64,000 nt of DNA from Citricoccus sp. SGAir0253 (GCF_005877055.1 NZ_CP039424.1:1674001-1738000), one strand, 5' to 3'; shown: positions 34,190 to 44,374, counted from the first letter of the stretch. The notes: generated by a model from the sequence alone, not told the origin. Numbers and translations are program-made.

Positions 34190-35884
34190 CTACGCCCGCC
34201 CGTCGCGCTCGGCCGCGCCCAGCGCGGCCACCAGCCGGCCGAACGCGCCGGGGGCGGCGCCGTCGTCGAACACCCCGGCCGTCTGCCGCGCGGTGCCGGA
34301 CAGGGGCTCGCGCTGGTGGAACCGGTGGAGCGGCCCCTGGCCGTCCTCGCGCAGCAGCAGGGTGTCCCAGCTGGCCCCGACCACGTGCCGCCCGAAGACG
34401 TCCACGGTCCGGCCCCGGGCCCAGGCCCGGGTGTCCGACGGCGGGGTGTCCACCGCCCGCAGGACGGTCTCCTCGGGCACGAGGGTCCGCATGGACCCTC
34501 GGCGCACCAGCGCGTGGTGCAGTCCCCGCTCCGGGCGCAGGTCCGCGTACTGCAGGTCCATCATCCCGAGCCGGGGGTCGTCCCAGGACAGCCCGTGGCG
34601 CTGCCGGTAGCCCTCCAGGAGCTGGTGCTTGGCCACCCAGTCCAGCCGGTCCGCCAGCGCCGCCGGGTCCGTCCGGAGCAGGTCCAGGACCCGCCGCCAC
34701 GCCGCGAGGACGTCGGTCGTGGCCGGGTCGTCCATGCCGAACCGGGCCACGTGCGCCCCGGCCGCCTCGAGGTGGACCTCCATCAGGTCGACGCCCGTCA
34801 GCCGGCGCCCGTCTGCCAGCTCGACGGTGGCCCGCAGGGTGGGGTCGTGGCTGATCGCCTGGAGCGCCGCCACGGGGTCGCGCAGCTCCAGCACCGGGCA
34901 GGTGCCCAGCTCGATCATGGACAGCACGAGGGCGGTGGTGCCGCAGCGCAGCCACGTGGAGTACTGCGAGAGGTTGGCATCCCCGATGATGACGTGCAGT
35001 CGGCGGTAGCGCTCCTGGTCGGCGTGGGGCTCGTCGCGCGTGTTGACGATCGGGCGCCGGATGGTGGTCTCCAGCCCCACCTGCTCCTCGAAGAAGTCGG
35101 CGCGCTGGCTCACTTGGAATCCCGGGGTGCGGCCCGTCACGCCCAGGCCCACGCGCCCGGCACCGCACACGACCTGGCGGGCGGTGAAGAACGGCAGCAG
35201 GCGCGCGGCGAGCTCGTCGAAGTCGAGGGACCGGGCCACGAGGTAGTTCTCGTGGGCGCCGTAGGAGACGGACTTGTTGTCCGTGTTGTTCTTGTACAGC
35301 AGCACCTGCGGGGCGCCGGGGGCCTCGGCGATCCGCCGCGAGGCGGCCAGGGCCACGCGGTCCCCCGCCTGGTCCCACACCATGGCGTCCAGGGGGTTCG
35401 TGGTCTCGGGGGCCGAGTACTCGGGGTGGGCGTGGTCCACGTAGAACCGGGCGCCGTTGGGCAGCACGAGGTTCATCACGAGGTGCACGGGGTGGCCGTC
35501 GTCGTCGGTCAGGGGCCGGTCCGTGAGCTGGGTGGGGTGGGCCGCCGAGCGCGGCAGCTGCCAGCCGCGCGCGTCCACGAGCGGGGACTCCTCCCCGTAG
35601 TCCCATTCGGTGCCGGCCACCGAGCCGCCGGCGGCGGTGACGACGTCCGCGTAGGCGTTGACGACCTCCACCGAGAGCACGGAGTGGCCGGTGCCGGGGT
35701 TGTCCGGGGCGTGCACCCCGTACTCGGTCTCCATCCCCATCACCCGGTGCACGCCCCAGCCGGCGGTGTCCCGGTCGGGCGGCAGCTCGGCGCCCTCGGG
35801 CACCAGCGCGGACTGGCCCCGGCGGGCGCCGCCGGGGGCGGCCGGCGCGGGGTCCTGCCCGGTCCCGGGCGGCACGCCGGTCAC
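34190..35884 (-). CDS. dop: Deamidase/depupylase of Pup, Dop
   Basis: The 564-residue protein is a PafA homologue, recognised from [49 protein letters not shown] and [11 protein letters not shown] to [14 protein letters not shown]. Dop converts the Pup C-terminal Gln to Glu and removes Pup from tagged proteins. The chosen start is GTG 35884, whose GTGA overlaps the mpa stop, implying coupling. It adds about 45 residues, rich in Pro/Gly, before the conserved motif. GTG 35752 directly before HRVMG is the alternative and would match the usual length better, but has no ribosome site. The pup gene follows 33 bases downstream. Confidence 0.95.
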   Translation of the reverse strand: MTGVPPGTGQDPAPAAPGGARRGQSALVPEGAELPPDRDTAGWGVHRVMGMETEYGVHAPDNPGTGHSVLSVEVVNAYADVVTAAGGSVAGTEWDYGEESPLVDARGWQLPRSAAHPTQLTDRPLTDDDGHPVHLVMNLVLPNGARFYVDHAHPEYSAPETTNPLDAMVWDQAGDRVALAASRRIAEAPGAPQVLLYKNNTDNKSVSYGAHENYLVARSLDFDELAARLLPFFTARQVVCGAGRVGLGVTGRTPGFQVSQRADFFEEQVGLETTIRRPIVNTRDEPHADQERYRRLHVIIGDANLSQYSTWLRCGTTALVLSMIELGTCPVLELRDPVAALQAISHDPTLRATVELADGRRLTGVDLMEVHLEAAGAHVARFGMDDPATTDVLAAWRRVLDLLRTDPAALADRLDWVAKHQLLEGYRQRHGLSWDDPRLGMMDLQYADLRPERGLHHALVRRGSMRTLVPEETVLRAVDTPPSDTRAWARGRTVDVFGRHVVGASWDTLLLREDGQGPLHRFHQREPLSGTARQTAGVFDDGAAPGAFGRLVAALGAAERDGRA

Positions 35885-37605
35885 CGGCCCGCCCCCGCGT
35901 CCCGCGACGAGGGCAGCCGGTCGCGCAGGAGCATCCGCAGCCCGGCCACGCGCCCGCCCCGGTGCCCGGAGATGCGGGCCCACTCCTCCGGGGAGGCGTT
36001 GTTGGGCAGGTCCTCCTGCTCGGCGAACTCCTCGTCCACGGCCCGCAGCAGGTGGGCGGTGGTGAGCCCCTTGGCGTCCTGGGCCTGCCCGGCGGCGAGG
36101 TAGTCCTTGATGGCGTGCTTCTTCGCCCGGTCCACGATCGAGGCGATCACGGCGCCGGAGGTGAAGTCGGCGAAGTGCAGGGTCCGGGTGCTGCCGTCCG
36201 CGTACGTGACCTCCACGTACTCGGTCGCCGGCCCGCGGCCGTACAGGTGCCCGGTCGCCGCGCGGATCATGGCCTCCACCGCGGCCTCGGCGCCCCCGGC
36301 CCGCTCGATCTCCGTGGGGTGCAGCGGCAGGCGGGACGTGAGGTACTTGCCGAAGATGTCCGCGGCGCCGGCGGCGTCGGGCCGCGAGACGTGGATCTTC
36401 ACGTCCAGCCGCCCGGGGCGCAGGATGGCCGGGTCCAGCATGTCCTCGCGGTTGGACGCGCCGATGACGATGACGTTGTCCAGGCGCTCCACGCCGTCGA
36501 TCTCGGCCAGCAGCTGCGGGACGATCGTGGTCTCCACGTCCGAGGACAGCCCCGAGCCGCGGGTGCGGAACAGGGACTCCATCTCGTCGAAGAACACCAC
36601 CACGGGGTAGCCGTCCGAGGCCTTCTCCCGGGCGCGGGCGAAGATCGTGCGGATGTGCCGCTCGGTCTCGCCCACGTACTTGTTCAGCAGCTCGGGGCCC
36701 TTGATGTTCAGGAAGTAGGACCGCGCCTCCTCCGTGGAGCGCGCCGCGAGGGAGGAGGCCACGGCCTTGGCGATGAGGGTCTTGCCGGTGCCGGGCGGGC
36801 CGTAGAGCAGGATGCCCTTGGGCGCCTTCAGCCCGTGCTCGCGGTACAGCCCCGGGTGCAGGAACGGCAGCTCGATCGAGTCCCGGATCTGCTCGATCTG
36901 CTCGGCCAGCCCGCCGATGTCCTCGTAGCTGACGTCCGGGACCTCCTCGAGCACGACGTCCTGGACCTCGGTCAACGGGACCAGGTCCAGGGCGTAGCCG
37001 GTGCGCGCGTCCAGCGTCACGGCGTCCCCCACGCGGATGCGCTCGGCGGCCAGCCGCTCGGCCCGGCGGACCACGCGCTCCTCGTCCCCGCGGCCGACCA
37101 CCACGAGCAGCCCGTCCCCGAGGGTCTCCTTCACGCGCACCAGCTCCCCGGTGCGCTCCCCCTCCACGATCGCCACGATGACGAGCGAGTCGTTGAGCAG
37201 CACGTCGGTGCCCTGGGTGATGCGGGCCTCGTCCAGCAGCGGGGACAGGGCGACGCGGATGCGCCGGCCGTTGTGCAGCACGTCCACGCCGCCCTGGACC
37301 GTGGCGGCGATCTCCACGCCCTCCACGGCCTCGCGCGCGGGGTGCACCTGCAGCACGGTGGCGAAGCTGAACGGGGCCTCCCCGTCCATCTCGAGGGCCT
37401 TCTTCAGGACGGTGATCTCGTCCCGGGTGCTCTCCAGCAGGTCCACCATGCGGCGGTTGTTCCGCGCCGCGGCCTCCAGCTGGTACTCCAGGGTCCGGTT
37501 CTTCTCCACGAGGGTGGCGGTCCGGCGACGCGCGGAGTCCAGCTGGCGCGCCAGCGTGGAGTCCACCGGCTGGTCGCCGCCGGTGCCGGGCAGGGAGTCG
37601 CTCAC
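35881..37605 (-). CDS. arc: AAA ATPase Mpa/ARC (proteasome-type ATPase) without C-terminal QYL
   Basis: The 574-residue protein has an N-terminal coiled coil (about 18-72), two OB-fold subdomains (about 80-225), and an AAA domain with GPPGTGKT near 280, VVFFDEMES near 345 and the sensor/arginine-finger region [15 protein letters not shown]. In proteasome-bearing species, Mpa binds Pup and feeds tagged proteins to the 20S core through a C-terminal GQYL. Here the chain ends SSRDAGAGR, so that docking motif is absent, consistent with no prcBA here. It probably unfolds pupylated proteins without a proteasome, as proposed for Corynebacterium ARC. The start is GTG 37605 with GGAAAGG before it. Confidence 0.95.
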   Translation of the reverse strand: MSDSLPGTGGDQPVDSTLARQLDSARRRTATLVEKNRTLEYQLEAAARNNRRMVDLLESTRDEITVLKKALEMDGEAPFSFATVLQVHPAREAVEGVEIAATVQGGVDVLHNGRRIRVALSPLLDEARITQGTDVLLNDSLVIVAIVEGERTGELVRVKETLGDGLLVVVGRGDEERVVRRAERLAAERIRVGDAVTLDARTGYALDLVPLTEVQDVVLEEVPDVSYEDIGGLAEQIEQIRDSIELPFLHPGLYREHGLKAPKGILLYGPPGTGKTLIAKAVASSLAARSTEEARSYFLNIKGPELLNKYVGETERHIRTIFARAREKASDGYPVVVFFDEMESLFRTRGSGLSSDVETTIVPQLLAEIDGVERLDNVIVIGASNREDMLDPAILRPGRLDVKIHVSRPDAAGAADIFGKYLTSRLPLHPTEIERAGGAEAAVEAMIRAATGHLYGRGPATEYVEVTYADGSTRTLHFADFTSGAVIASIVDRAKKHAIKDYLAAGQAQDAKGLTTAHLLRAVDEEFAEQEDLPNNASPEEWARISGHRGGRVAGLRMLLRDRLPSSRDAGAGR

Positions 37606-37712
37606 GTCAACCTTTCCGGCCGACCCGCGGGACGGTGTGCCGGTCGGCCTTGCCCGTCCATCCTAGGTGCACCCGGCCGCTGGGCCGGGACGGCCCCCGG
37701 CCGTGGGGCGCC

Positions 37713-38786
37713 TCAGAGGTCCTCGAGGTGGCGCAGGGCGCCCTTCTGCTCCATCGAGGCCGCCTCCCTGGCCGCCTTGCGGGCCTTCTTGTCCGTGACC
37801 GGGCGCTCCCCGAGGGCCTGCGGGGTCCAGCGGGCCTCGTCCGCCGGGTGCCACGCCTCGATGTCCTCGGCGGAGAACTCCGAGACCTTGGAGCGCTTCT
37901 TCAGCTGCAGGGCCTCCTCGCCGGTGGCCAGCCGCCGGGTGAGCAGCAGGAAACCGGTGTGCGCCACCATCCGGTGGTCCGGGCGGACGGCCAGCCCGTC
38001 CAGGTGCCAGCCGCGGACCAGTGTCTCGGAGGCCTCCACCTGGGTGAACCGGCCGTCCTCGCGGATCGCCTCGGCCACCCGGGAGAGCTGGGTCGCGGTC
38101 GCCACGTAGCTGATCCAGGCGCCGCCGGGGGCCAGCACGGTGGCCACCGCGTCGAGGCACTCCCACGGCGCGAGCATGTCCAGGACCACGCGGTCCACGG
38201 AGCCGGGCCCGTGCAGCCGCGTCATCTCCTCCTGCGCGTCGCCCAGGTGGATGCTCCAGGCCGGGTGCTCACCGCCGAAGAAGGTCTGCACGTTGGCCCG
38301 GGCCACGTCCGCGAACTCGGGGCGGCGCTCATAGGAATGCACCTCGCCCAGGTCGCCGACGGCGCGCAGCAGGGAGATGGACAGCCCGCCGGAGCCCACG
38401 CCGGCCTCCACGACCCGGGCGCCCGGGAAGATGTCCGCCATCTGGACGATCTGCCCGGCGTCCTTGGGGTAGACGACCGTCGCCCCGCGCGGCATGGACA
38501 GCACGAAGTCGCTCAGCAGCGGGCGGAGCACCTGGTAGTCATGCCCGGCGGAGTTCTGCACCACCACGCCCTCCGGGCCGCCGATCAGGTCGTCGTGGCG
38601 CAGCACGCCCTGGTAGCTGTGGAACTGCCCGCCGGGGGTCAGGGTGATGGTGTTCAGCCGGCCCTTGGCGTCCTTGAGCTGGACGCGCTGGCCCGGGCGC
38701 AGGGGGCCGCGGCGCTCGGAGGCGCCGACGGGCTCCGGGCGGACGGCGGTGTCGGTGGCGGTGGCGGGGGTCGTGGGCTCGGTCAT
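37713..38786 (-). CDS. trmI: tRNA (adenine-58-N1)-methyltransferase TrmI
   Basis: The 357-residue Rossmann methyltransferase has the SAM loop VVEAGVGSGGLSISLL near 130, VVLDMLAPWE near 205, and the TrmI-specific YPKDAGQIV before the SAM loop. The N-terminal beta domain is GPLRPGQRVQLKDAKGR. It makes m1A58 in the T-loop of tRNAs, as does the mycobacterial homologue. The tail of about 50 residues is charged. It lies 107 bases upstream of mpa in the conserved order. AGGA precedes the ATG. Confidence 0.92.
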   Translation of the reverse strand: MTEPTTPATATDTAVRPEPVGASERRGPLRPGQRVQLKDAKGRLNTITLTPGGQFHSYQGVLRHDDLIGGPEGVVVQNSAGHDYQVLRPLLSDFVLSMPRGATVVYPKDAGQIVQMADIFPGARVVEAGVGSGGLSISLLRAVGDLGEVHSYERRPEFADVARANVQTFFGGEHPAWSIHLGDAQEEMTRLHGPGSVDRVVLDMLAPWECLDAVATVLAPGGAWISYVATATQLSRVAEAIREDGRFTQVEASETLVRGWHLDGLAVRPDHRMVAHTGFLLLTRRLATGEEALQLKKRSKVSEFSAEDIEAWHPADEARWTPQALGERPVTDKKARKAAREAASMEQKGALRHLEDL

Positions 38787-38823
38787 GCGGTGCGGGTCTT
38801 CCTGGTGGGAGGCGGCCGCGGCG

Positions 38824-39981
38824 TCAGCGCCGGCGGCCCGTGGTGAGCCACTCGACGACGTCGGGCTGGCGCAGGACGCCGCACACGGTGCCGTCGGGGG
38901 CCAGTACAGCGTATTCGGCCCCGTCCACGGCCGCGAGCCGGTCCACGAGCGGGCGGCCGGCGTCCCCGGCCCGGACCACCGCCCCGGCCGGCAGGGCGCG
39001 CGCGGCCGCCGCGGCGGGGACCGCGCGGGCGTCCTGGGCGGGGACGGCGGCCAGGGCGTCCTCGTCCACGACCGCCTCCGGGACGCCGGCGGGCGAGACG
39101 AGCACCACGAGCGTGCCGGCGGGGCGGGCCAGGACGTCGGCGACGGTGGCGTCCGCCGGCAGCCCGACGGCCGGGCGCATGAGCCGCGCCGCGGCCAGGT
39201 CGGGCACCCGCAGCCGCAGCCGGCCGCCGCGGATGGACTCGGAGGCCCCGGCCCACAGGAAGTAGCCGACCATGACCAGGATGAGGATCATCGGGATGTC
39301 CGGGCGGTGGCCCTGGAGCCAGGGCACCACCACCACGGCGGCCACGAGGGCCACCACGATCCCCCGGCCGGCCCAGCCGGCCGCGATCGTCCCCCGGTCC
39401 TGGTTGCCGGTGAGGGCCCACACGGCGGACTCCACGATGCGCCCGCCGTCCAGCGGCAGCCCGGGCAGGGCGTTGAAGGCGGCGACGAGCCAGTTCGCGT
39501 AGGTGAAGATCCCCAGCAGCAGTCCCGCGACTCCGCCGGGGGCGGCGGTGGCCAGCAGCAGCTGCCCCCCGAGGGCGAGCACCACGTTGGCGGCGGGCCC
39601 GGACAGCGCGGTGACGAGGGACCGCCCGGGCGAGGCCTGGAAGGAGCCGAACTGGGTGTGGCCACCCCACAGGTTCAGGACGATCCGGGTGGTCGGCCAG
39701 CCGAACAGCCGGGCGCTGGCGGCGTGGGCGAGCTCGTGGACGAGCACGGACAGCAGCAGCAGGACGGCGTAGAGGAAGGCGACTCCGTACGCCCCCCAGC
39801 CGAGGCCGGGGAACAGCACGTGCACCTGCGGGCCGAACATCGCCACGATCACCAGGGCGATGACGGACCACGTCCAGGACAGGTCCACGGGGACCCCGAG
39901 CACCCGGCCCAGGCGGACCATGCCGCGGCGGTCCGCCTCCGCCGGCGCCGTGGCGGCCGGGGGGTCGGTGGGCGCGCTCAC
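38824..39981 (-). CDS. M50 site-2-protease-family membrane metalloprotease
   Basis: The 385-residue protein has about six membrane helices. The zinc site is HELAH in VLLLLSVLVHELAHAAS near 70, with the third ligand in NALPGLPLDGGR near 165. The C-terminal 150 residues hold a degenerate pair of CBS modules (DATVADVLARPAGTLVV to CGVLRQPDVVEWL). This is the SpoIVFB-like branch with CBS domains, which cleaves membrane substrates; CBS parts may sense nucleotides. The start is GTG 39981, overlapping the HAD stop as GTGA, so the two are coupled. Confidence 0.88.
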   Translation of the reverse strand: MSAPTDPPAATAPAEADRRGMVRLGRVLGVPVDLSWTWSVIALVIVAMFGPQVHVLFPGLGWGAYGVAFLYAVLLLLSVLVHELAHAASARLFGWPTTRIVLNLWGGHTQFGSFQASPGRSLVTALSGPAANVVLALGGQLLLATAAPGGVAGLLLGIFTYANWLVAAFNALPGLPLDGGRIVESAVWALTGNQDRGTIAAGWAGRGIVVALVAAVVVVPWLQGHRPDIPMILILVMVGYFLWAGASESIRGGRLRLRVPDLAAARLMRPAVGLPADATVADVLARPAGTLVVLVSPAGVPEAVVDEDALAAVPAQDARAVPAAAAARALPAGAVVRAGDAGRPLVDRLAAVDGAEYAVLAPDGTVCGVLRQPDVVEWLTTGRRR

Positions 39982-40790
39982 GGGGTCCGTCCGCCCGCGC
40001 CGCCGGACAGCGCCGCGGGCGCGCGCCCCGTCCCGGCGCCCAGCCGCCGTGCGGCCCGGGCCAGGTCCGCGGGCGTCCGGCCGGCCAGGGTGGGCCAGGT
40101 CTCCCACCGCGGGTCGGCGGGCAGGGGCATGACGTGCGGGACCGCCACCACGGGCACCCCGGCCGCGGCGGCCGACTCCAGCCCCGGCAGGGAGTCCTCG
40201 ACGGCCACGCAGTCGGCCGCGGTGAGACCCGGCACGCGCCGGGCCATCACCTCCACGGCCGTGGCGTAGGGCTCGGGGTGGGGCTTGCCGTGCACCACCA
40301 TGTCCCCCGTGACGAGGAAGGCCAGGGAACCGGCGGGCACGCACTCGGCCACCACGCGCGCCAGCGGGGCGTGGGACATGGTCACGAGGGCGCCGGGCAC
40401 CCCCGCGGCCTGCAGGGCGGCCAGCAGCTCGCGCGCGCCGGGGCGCCACGGCACGGACCGGCGGACGCCGGCGACGACGTCCGCCATCGTGTGCTCGATG
40501 ATCTCGCCCACGCCGAGGCGCACGCCCGCCTCCTGCAGCAGCCGCGCGCCGTGGTCCAGGGCCTGGCCGACGAGCGAGTGCGCGAGCCCGGTCGTCCACC
40601 GGCCGCCGGCGTCCTCCACGAGGCGGCGCTGGCTCGCGTTCCACAGTGGCTCGGTGTCCACGACGGTGCCGTCCATGTCCCACAGGACGGCGGCGGGCAG
40701 GTCCCGCGCCCCCGCGGCGGCGGGACCGTCGCCGGTGGGCTCGGGACCGACGGGGGTGCCGGGACCGCCGGCGCGCGAGGGGGTGGGCAT
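39978..40790 (-). CDS. HAD-superfamily hydrolase
   Basis: The 270-residue phosphatase-type HAD protein has motif I VLWDMDGTVVDTEP near 36 (DxDGT), motif II VTMSHA near 130, motif III Lys at VHGKPHPEPY near 165, and motif IV VEDSLPGLESA near 190. It has the helical cap of beta-phosphoglucomutase/GPH-like subclass I members. It dephosphorylates a small metabolite not identifiable from sequence. TAGACT 7 bases before the ATG at 40790 marks a leaderless mRNA, which also carries the M50 protease gene. Divergent from the PAC2 gene. Confidence 0.88.
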   Translation of the reverse strand: MPTPSRAGGPGTPVGPEPTGDGPAAAGARDLPAAVLWDMDGTVVDTEPLWNASQRRLVEDAGGRWTTGLAHSLVGQALDHGARLLQEAGVRLGVGEIIEHTMADVVAGVRRSVPWRPGARELLAALQAAGVPGALVTMSHAPLARVVAECVPAGSLAFLVTGDMVVHGKPHPEPYATAVEVMARRVPGLTAADCVAVEDSLPGLESAAAAGVPVVAVPHVMPLPADPRWETWPTLAGRTPADLARAARRLGAGTGRAPAALSGGAGGRTP

Positions 40791-40797
40791 GCCACCC

Positions 40798-40857
40798 AGT
40801 CTAGGGCGGCGGCCCCGGGGTCACGTCTGGCACCGGCTCGCGGCACCGGTCTAGGGT
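40798..40857. promoter_or_regulatory. Two divergent leaderless promoters (HAD and PAC2 genes)
   Basis: On the - strand TAGACT (40798-40803) lies 7 bases before the HAD ATG. On the + strand TAGGGT (40852-40857) lies 7 bases before the PAC2 ATG at 40865. Neither gene has a ribosome site. The 74-base gap thus holds two back-to-back promoters with start codons at the expected transcription starts. Confidence 0.6.
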
Positions 40858-40864
40858 GGCGTCC

Positions 40865-41788
40865 ATGGCAGACACGGACGACAGCACCGCCGGGACGGAG
40901 GGGCCGATGGACGGGACGGCGCCGCGGCCACGCGGGCTCCCGGACCACCTGGCCCGCTCGGTGCCGGGCCGCCGGCCGGTGGTCCTCGTCGCGGCGTTCG
41001 AGGGCTGGAACGACGCCGGCGAGGCCGCCACCGACGCGGTCGACCTGCTGCGCCGCCAGCTCGGGGCGACCGCCGCGGGGTCCCTGACGGACGGCGACTA
41101 CTACGACTACCAGTTCACCCGGCCCACGGTCGTGCGGGACGCCGACGGCCTCGGCACGCTGTCCTGGCCGCAGACCCGGCTGTACCGCGCGAGCACCGGG
41201 GAGGACGGCGTGGACCTGCTGCTGGTCAGCGGCGCCGAGCCGAGCTACCGCTGGCAGGCGTTCACCGCCGAGCTGCTGACGCACGCCGCGGAGCAGAACG
41301 TGGACGCCGTGGTGATGCTGGGCGCACTGCTGGCGGACGTGCCGCACACCCGGCCGCTGCCGGCGAGCCCCTCCAGCGCCGATCCGGAGCTGCGGGAGCT
41401 GCTCGGGGCCCGACGGCCGACCTACGAGGGTCCCACCGGCATCGTCGGGGTCATCACGGACACCGCCGCCCGGGCCGGGCTGCCCACGGTGTCCCTGTGG
41501 GCCACGGTCCCCCACTACGTGGCCCAGGCTCCCTCCCCCAAGGCCGAGCTGTCCCTGCTGCGCCGGCTGGAGGACCTGCTGCAGGTCACCCTCGACCTCA
41601 AGGCCCTCGCCGAGGACGCGGAGGCGTGGGAGCGCGGCGTCAACGAGCTGGCCGCCGAGGACCCGGACGTGGCCGCCTACGTGCAGCAGCTGGAGCGGGC
41701 CCGTGACACGGAGGACCTGCCCGAGGCCTCCGGCGAGGCGATCGCCCGCGAGTTCGAGCGCTACCTGCGCCGGCGGGGCCGGGAGTAG
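40865..41788 (+). CDS. PAC2-family protein
   Basis: The 307-residue protein has the PAC2 (proteasome assembly chaperone 2-like) fold. It opens with VVLVAAFEGWNDAGEAATDAV, followed by DGDYYDYQFTRPTV, VMLGALLADVPHTRPLP and GPTGIVGVI, with a helical C-terminus including LERARDTEDLPEASGEAIAREFERYL. The family is widespread in actinobacteria near the Pup locus and mshC; its role is unproven, and similarity to eukaryotic proteasome assembly factors does not show that here, since no proteasome is present. The ATG at 40865 fits the leaderless pattern; a GTG nine bases earlier overlaps the -10 box. Confidence 0.88.
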   Translation: MADTDDSTAGTEGPMDGTAPRPRGLPDHLARSVPGRRPVVLVAAFEGWNDAGEAATDAVDLLRRQLGATAAGSLTDGDYYDYQFTRPTVVRDADGLGTLSWPQTRLYRASTGEDGVDLLLVSGAEPSYRWQAFTAELLTHAAEQNVDAVVMLGALLADVPHTRPLPASPSSADPELRELLGARRPTYEGPTGIVGVITDTAARAGLPTVSLWATVPHYVAQAPSPKAELSLLRRLEDLLQVTLDLKALAEDAEAWERGVNELAAEDPDVAAYVQQLERARDTEDLPEASGEAIAREFERYLRRRGRE

Positions 41789-41817
41789 CCGCCGCGGCGG
41801 TCCCGGCCCCGCCCGGC

Positions 41818-43095
41818 TCAGAGCGCGATGCCCAGCAGGCCCCCGACGACGGTGCGCACGGCCGGGGCGTCCGGCCCGGGCTCGGGGACGGCCTCGACGG
41901 CCGGGCGCGCCGCGGCCCGCTCCGCCCACCGGTCGAGCTCCTCCAGCGCCGCGGGCGCGTCGAGGTCCGCCGAGAGCGCCCGGTGCACGGCGCCGAGCAC
42001 CGCCACGCCGTCGCCGGCCTCCTCGGTGGCCAGGGCCTGGCGCCAGCGGGCCAGCCGCCGCGCGGAGCGCTCCAGCAGGGCGGGGGTCCACTCCCAGTCG
42101 CTGCGGTAGTGGTTGGACAGCAGGGCGGTCCGGATCGCCGCCGCCTCGGCGCCCTGGCGCAGCAGGTTCGAGACGAGCACGAGGTTGCCCAGGGACTTGG
42201 ACATCTTCTCCCCGTCCAGCCCGACCATCCCGGCGTGCACGAAGGCGCGGGCCAGGGGCTTGCCGTCGCCCGCGGTGGCGTGGGCGGCGCTGAACTCGTG
42301 GTGCGGGAAGCGCAGGTCCGAGCCGCCGCCCTGCACGGTGAACGGCGCGGGCAGCAGCCGGCGGGCGATGGCCGAGCACTCGATGTGCCAGCCGGGGCGT
42401 CCGGCGCCGAGGGTGCCGCCGTCCCACGTGGGCTCGCCGGGCCGGGCCACGCGCCACAGCAGCGGGTCGAGCGGGTTGCGCTTGCCCGGACGGTCCGGGT
42501 CGCCGCCGCGCTCGGGGAACACCTCGCCCATCTCGGCGGCGCTGAGCCGGCCGATGCTGCCCAGGGTCCAGTCGGTGGCGCCCTCGGCGGCGTCGATGGA
42601 GAAGTAGACGTCGCCGTCGGGCTCGCCGTCCGTGCCGGGAACGGGGTAGGCGGTGCCGTTGGCCACGAGGGCCTCCACGCTCTCCACCACCCAGTCCACC
42701 GTCTCGGTGGCCCCCACGTAGTGGTCGGGCGCCAGGACGTTGAGGGCCTCCATGTCCGAGCGGAACAGCTCGGTCTGGCCCGCGGCCAGCTCCCGCCAGT
42801 CCACCCCGGTGGCCGCCGCGCGCTCCAGCAGCGGGTCGTCCACGTCCGTGACGTTCTGGACGTAGGTCACCGGCAGGCCGCAGCTGCGCCAGTACCGGTT
42901 CAGCAGGTCGAAGGTGACGTAGGTGTTGGCGTGCCCCAGGTGCGTGGCGTCGTAGGGGGTGATCCCGCACACGTACAGCGAGGCCTCGGCGAGGTTGCCC
43001 GGGTGGCGGGTGGACTGCGTGGCCGTGTCGTGGACCTTCAGCCGGTCCGGCTGGACGGGCAGCAGGGCCGGCAGCGGGGTGTTCCAGGATTCCAT
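41818..43095 (-). CDS. mshC: Cysteine--GlcN-Ins ligase MshC (mycothiol biosynthesis)
   Basis: The 425-residue protein resembles cysteinyl-tRNA synthetase but lacks its anticodon domain. It has the zinc Cys in [19 protein letters not shown] with the HLGH (HIGH) motif, WHIECSAIA, the [11 protein letters not shown] zinc histidines, and KMSKSLG. It activates cysteine with ATP and joins it to GlcN-inositol, the third step of mycothiol synthesis. The distinct opening [14 protein letters not shown] sets the start at 43095 rather than the earlier in-frame ATG at 43164. It follows uppP by 61 bases. mshA lies at 50894-52138. Confidence 0.92.
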   Translation of the reverse strand: MESWNTPLPALLPVQPDRLKVHDTATQSTRHPGNLAEASLYVCGITPYDATHLGHANTYVTFDLLNRYWRSCGLPVTYVQNVTDVDDPLLERAAATGVDWRELAAGQTELFRSDMEALNVLAPDHYVGATETVDWVVESVEALVANGTAYPVPGTDGEPDGDVYFSIDAAEGATDWTLGSIGRLSAAEMGEVFPERGGDPDRPGKRNPLDPLLWRVARPGEPTWDGGTLGAGRPGWHIECSAIARRLLPAPFTVQGGGSDLRFPHHEFSAAHATAGDGKPLARAFVHAGMVGLDGEKMSKSLGNLVLVSNLLRQGAEAAAIRTALLSNHYRSDWEWTPALLERSARRLARWRQALATEEAGDGVAVLGAVHRALSADLDAPAALEELDRWAERAAARPAVEAVPEPGPDAPAVRTVVGGLLGIAL

Positions 43096-43156
43096 GGGGC
43101 GCTCAGTCGTCCTCGGCTTCTCGGTGGTGTGGGGGGTGCGGGGGAGGATTCGGGGG

Positions 43157-43990
43157 TCAGGCATGGATCACGCCCAGGCCGAGCAGCACGTACAGCGCCA
43201 CGCCGAGCCCCAGGCGGTACCAGACGAAGGGCTTGAACGAGTTGGTGGAGATGAACCGCATGAGCCAGCCGATGACGACGTAGCCGACGACGAAGGCCAC
43301 GATGGTGGCCACGACCGTCTCGACCATCCCGTAGGCGCCCTGCTGGCCGGGTTCGGCCAGGGCCTTGAACAGCTTGTAGAACCCGGAGGCGAACACGGCC
43401 GGCACCGCCAGCAGGAAGGCGTACCGCGTGGCGGCCTCGCGGGTGTACCCGAGGGCCAGGCCCATGGTGATGGTCCCGCCCGAGCGGGACACCCCCGGGA
43501 TCAGCGCCATCATCTGGGCGAGACCGTAGAGGATGCCGTCGCGCACGGTGAGCTTCTCCAGCGGCTTGGCCTGGCGCCCCAGGGAATCGGCCACGGCCAG
43601 CAGCAGCCCGAAGACGATGAGCATGGTGGCCACGATCCACAGGGAGCGGAACGTGGTGTCGATGTACTCCTCGAACAGCAGGCCGGCCACGCCGATCGGC
43701 ACGGAGCCGACGATGATGAGCCAGCCCATCCGGGCGTCGGGGTCGTTGCGGGGCACCGAGCCGGTGAGGGAGCGGAACCACCGGGAGACGATCCGGACGA
43801 TGTCCCGCCAGAAGAAGATCAGCACGGCCAGCTCGGTGCCGATCTGGGTGATGGCGGTGAAGGCGGCCCCGGGGTCGGCGGCTCCGGGGAGGAACTCCCC
43901 GACGATCCGCAGGTGGGCGGACGAGGAGATGGGGAGGAATTCCGTCAGCCCCTGGACGAGGCCCAGGATGATCGCTTCTAACCAGTTCAC
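43157..43990 (-). CDS. uppP: Undecaprenyl-diphosphatase UppP/BacA
   Basis: The 277-residue protein has eight or so membrane helices. The two family signatures are [14 protein letters not shown] near 14-27 and [11 protein letters not shown] near 165-175, which hold the catalytic Glu, Ser and Arg. It converts undecaprenyl diphosphate to the monophosphate carrier for peptidoglycan and other surface polymers. The start is GTG 43990 ([13 protein letters not shown] follows) with TAGGGT 8 bases upstream, a leaderless pattern. It precedes mshC. Confidence 0.95.
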   Translation of the reverse strand: MNWLEAIILGLVQGLTEFLPISSSAHLRIVGEFLPGAADPGAAFTAITQIGTELAVLIFFWRDIVRIVSRWFRSLTGSVPRNDPDARMGWLIIVGSVPIGVAGLLFEEYIDTTFRSLWIVATMLIVFGLLLAVADSLGRQAKPLEKLTVRDGILYGLAQMMALIPGVSRSGGTITMGLALGYTREAATRYAFLLAVPAVFASGFYKLFKALAEPGQQGAYGMVETVVATIVAFVVGYVVIGWLMRFISTNSFKPFVWYRLGLGVALYVLLGLGVIHA

Positions 43991-43998
43991 ATCAGAGA

Positions 43999-44004
43999 AC
44001 CCTA
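43999..44004 (-). promoter_or_regulatory. -10 box, leaderless uppP
   Basis: TAGGGT on the - strand lies 8 bases before the GTG start of uppP, with no ribosome site between them. Confidence 0.5.
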
Positions 44005-44032
44005 CGTCACCGGCGCGGGCCGCCCCGGACAG

Positions 44033-44068
44033 CGACCCTCCCGCCGGCCGGGGCCTGCGGGAGGGTCG
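44033..44068 (-). terminator. Hairpin terminator after the small acidic gene
   Basis: A perfect 12-bp stem, CGACCCTCCCGC pairing with GCGGGAGGGTCG, with a 12-base loop, lies about 45 bases past the stop codon of the gene at 44114-44374 and ahead of the uppP promoter. Confidence 0.65.
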
Positions 44069-44113
44069 TGGGGGTGCTGCGGGGCGGCGGGAGGTCCTCC
44101 CGGCCGGTGCGGG

Positions 44114-44374
44114 TCAGGTGATGGGCTCGAGGTCGTCCTCGTCGTCCATCTCCTCGTCCGCGTCGTCGTCCTCGTCGTCGTAGACGTCGAGCGGGGTGAA
44201 CTCGCCCGTGGCCGCGTACAGGGCGTCCTCGTAGGCCTCGAAGGCGTCGGCCACGCCGAAGAACGCGGCCTCGACGGCCGGGTCGTCATCGTCCCGCTTG
44301 CTCGTCGCGGCGGCCAGGTGTTCATGAAATGCGGAAACCAGGGCCTCCAGGGCCACGCGCGGATCGATGCTCAT
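44114..44374 (-). CDS. Small protein with strongly acidic tail
   Basis: This 86-residue protein has a helical N-terminal part (PRVALEALVSAFHEHLAAAT) and a second helix (VEAAFFGVADAFEAYEDALY). The C-terminal 25 residues are nearly all Asp/Glu (YDDEDDDADEEMDDEDD). Similar small acidic proteins of unknown function are conserved near uppP/mshC in related actinobacteria; I cannot assign a role. TACCGT lies 7 bases before the ATG, a leaderless pattern. The acidic tail could mimic nucleic acid or bind basic partners (speculative). Divergent from the DUF5703 gene. Confidence 0.7.
   Translation of the reverse strand: MSIDPRVALEALVSAFHEHLAAATSKRDDDDPAVEAAFFGVADAFEAYEDALYAATGEFTPLDVYDDEDDDADEEMDDEDDLEPIT

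Noticed and set aside
33954-35606. pafA frame extended upstream to over 1,000 residues
   Set aside because: This is the out-of-frame shadow of dop and pup. The PafA start motif DRRIMG and the pup stop set the start at 33953.
40865-41788. PAC2 protein as evidence for a proteasome assembly pathway
   Set aside because: The PAC2 fold occurs in many prokaryotes without 20S proteasomes, and no core subunits are present here.
41789-41817. CCGCCGCGGCGG palindrome between PAC2 and mshC as a terminator
   Set aside because: It has no loop when folded fully, is only 12 bases long and is of a kind expected by chance at this GC content.
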